Program-made: the position numbers and the translations under genes | Source of the DNA: Ramicandelaber brevisporus | Lineage: Eukaryota; Kickxellomycota; Ramicandelaberales; Ramicandelaberaceae | Direction of reading: 5' to 3' | Length of the DNA: 13,283 nt | Assembly (NCBI GenBank): GCA_025201865.1 | Contig: MU602865.1 | Location: 1-13,283, forward strand | Part shown: piece by piece, positions 13,047 through 13,283 of the stretch | Position numbering within the stretch: position 1 is the stretch's first letter | Layout of the letters: each line of letters starts with the position of its first letter | Notes under the pieces: model-generated | Databases searched by the model: none | Seen by the model: only the letters and a program-made list of their open reading frames with translations | Told to the model about the DNA's origin: nothing

Positions 13047-13283
13047 CATTTGCGCTGGCATGCACTCGCGTGCTTGCGTGCTCGAGTACTTGCCACGATA
13101 ATGACTGTCTCAGCTTCACAGTGGGATTCCTGGCTTGGCCGCCAGCCACTCGACCAACTGCAATAGCACTGTTAGAAGCCTCATTGCACACGGATAGCAA
13201 GGAACAGCTGCAGCGTAGCACCGGTCGGCGTGGATGTGCTTCGCTGAGCAACGTGCAACTCAATCGAACTCAATTCAGCTCCA

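Larger units (their letters stand above)
12709..13283. other. Gene-free right edge with two tandem arrays
   Basis: 575 bp without a gene I can support. It begins with the 5' flank of the tRNA, has a GATCAAAAG-containing AT-richer part (12806-12830), then the 11-bp array (12914-12982), the 16-bp array (12999-13046) and mixed sequence to the end. The minus-strand ORF spanning most of it starts with TTG and mainly translates the arrays. It may be the edge of a promoter for a gene outside the window. Confidence 0.55.

Noticed and set aside
12865-13263. 132-residue minus-strand ORF with repeated peptides
   Set aside because: It starts with TTG and its repeats only mirror the 11-bp and 16-bp arrays.

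Overview
The window looks like nuclear DNA of an intron-poor fungus. Nine of the eleven protein genes called here can be placed in known eukaryotic families. They include a short Cho1-type phosphatidylserine synthase, a secreted ML-domain lipid-transfer protein of the fungal PG/PI-TP kind, Pol I subunit A12.2 and the Rix1-complex protein Ipi3. All read as single uninterrupted ORFs, even the 826-codon RAD4/XPC gene. There are eukaryotic TATA boxes, AATAAA-like 3' signals and a Pol III-type tRNA gene with internal A and B boxes and no encoded CCA. Gene density is high (about one gene per 1.1 kb), with many microsatellites and Ser, Gln and Asp/Glu tracts. Compact, nearly intronless genes together with a well-conserved CSN5 suggest an early-diverging lineage (for example Kickxellomycotina-like) more than a budding yeast, but this placement is only an inference.

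Layout, left to right. 1-472: repeat-rich spacer. 473-688 (-): small secreted peptide with eight cysteines, behind a good TATA box. 1334-2215 (-): unrecognised 293-residue protein. 2388-2954 (-): RNase H2 subunit C, divergent from 3131-5611 (+), the DNA-damage sensor Rad4/XPC. 5663-6853 (-): COP9 signalosome subunit 5, tail-to-tail with RAD4 (51 bp between stops) and head-to-head with 6978-7361 (+), a small three-span membrane protein. 7387-7827 (-): ML/NPC2-type lipid-transfer protein, 25 bp from the end of the preceding gene. 8423-9184 (+): phosphatidylserine synthase. 9317-10906 (-): Ipi3/WDR18, divergent from 11062-11502 (+), Pol I subunit Rpa12. 11840-12184 (+): dithiol glutaredoxin. 12636-12708 (-): tRNA-Arg(CCG). 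The right end is gene-free and carries an 11-bp and a 16-bp tandem array.

Themes. Two head-to-head pairs join functionally related genes: genome maintenance (RNH203/RAD4) and ribosome biogenesis (IPI3/RPA12). Two lipid genes (ML protein and CHO1) also stand head to head across a longer spacer. Three convergent pairs have very short gaps, so their transcripts must nearly meet or overlap. No mobile element, CRISPR array, virus or obvious new multi-gene system was found. The least explained items are the eight-cysteine secreted peptide, the unrecognised 293-residue protein, a recurrent GTT/ATTG repeat motif in several promoters, and the two tandem arrays at the right edge.
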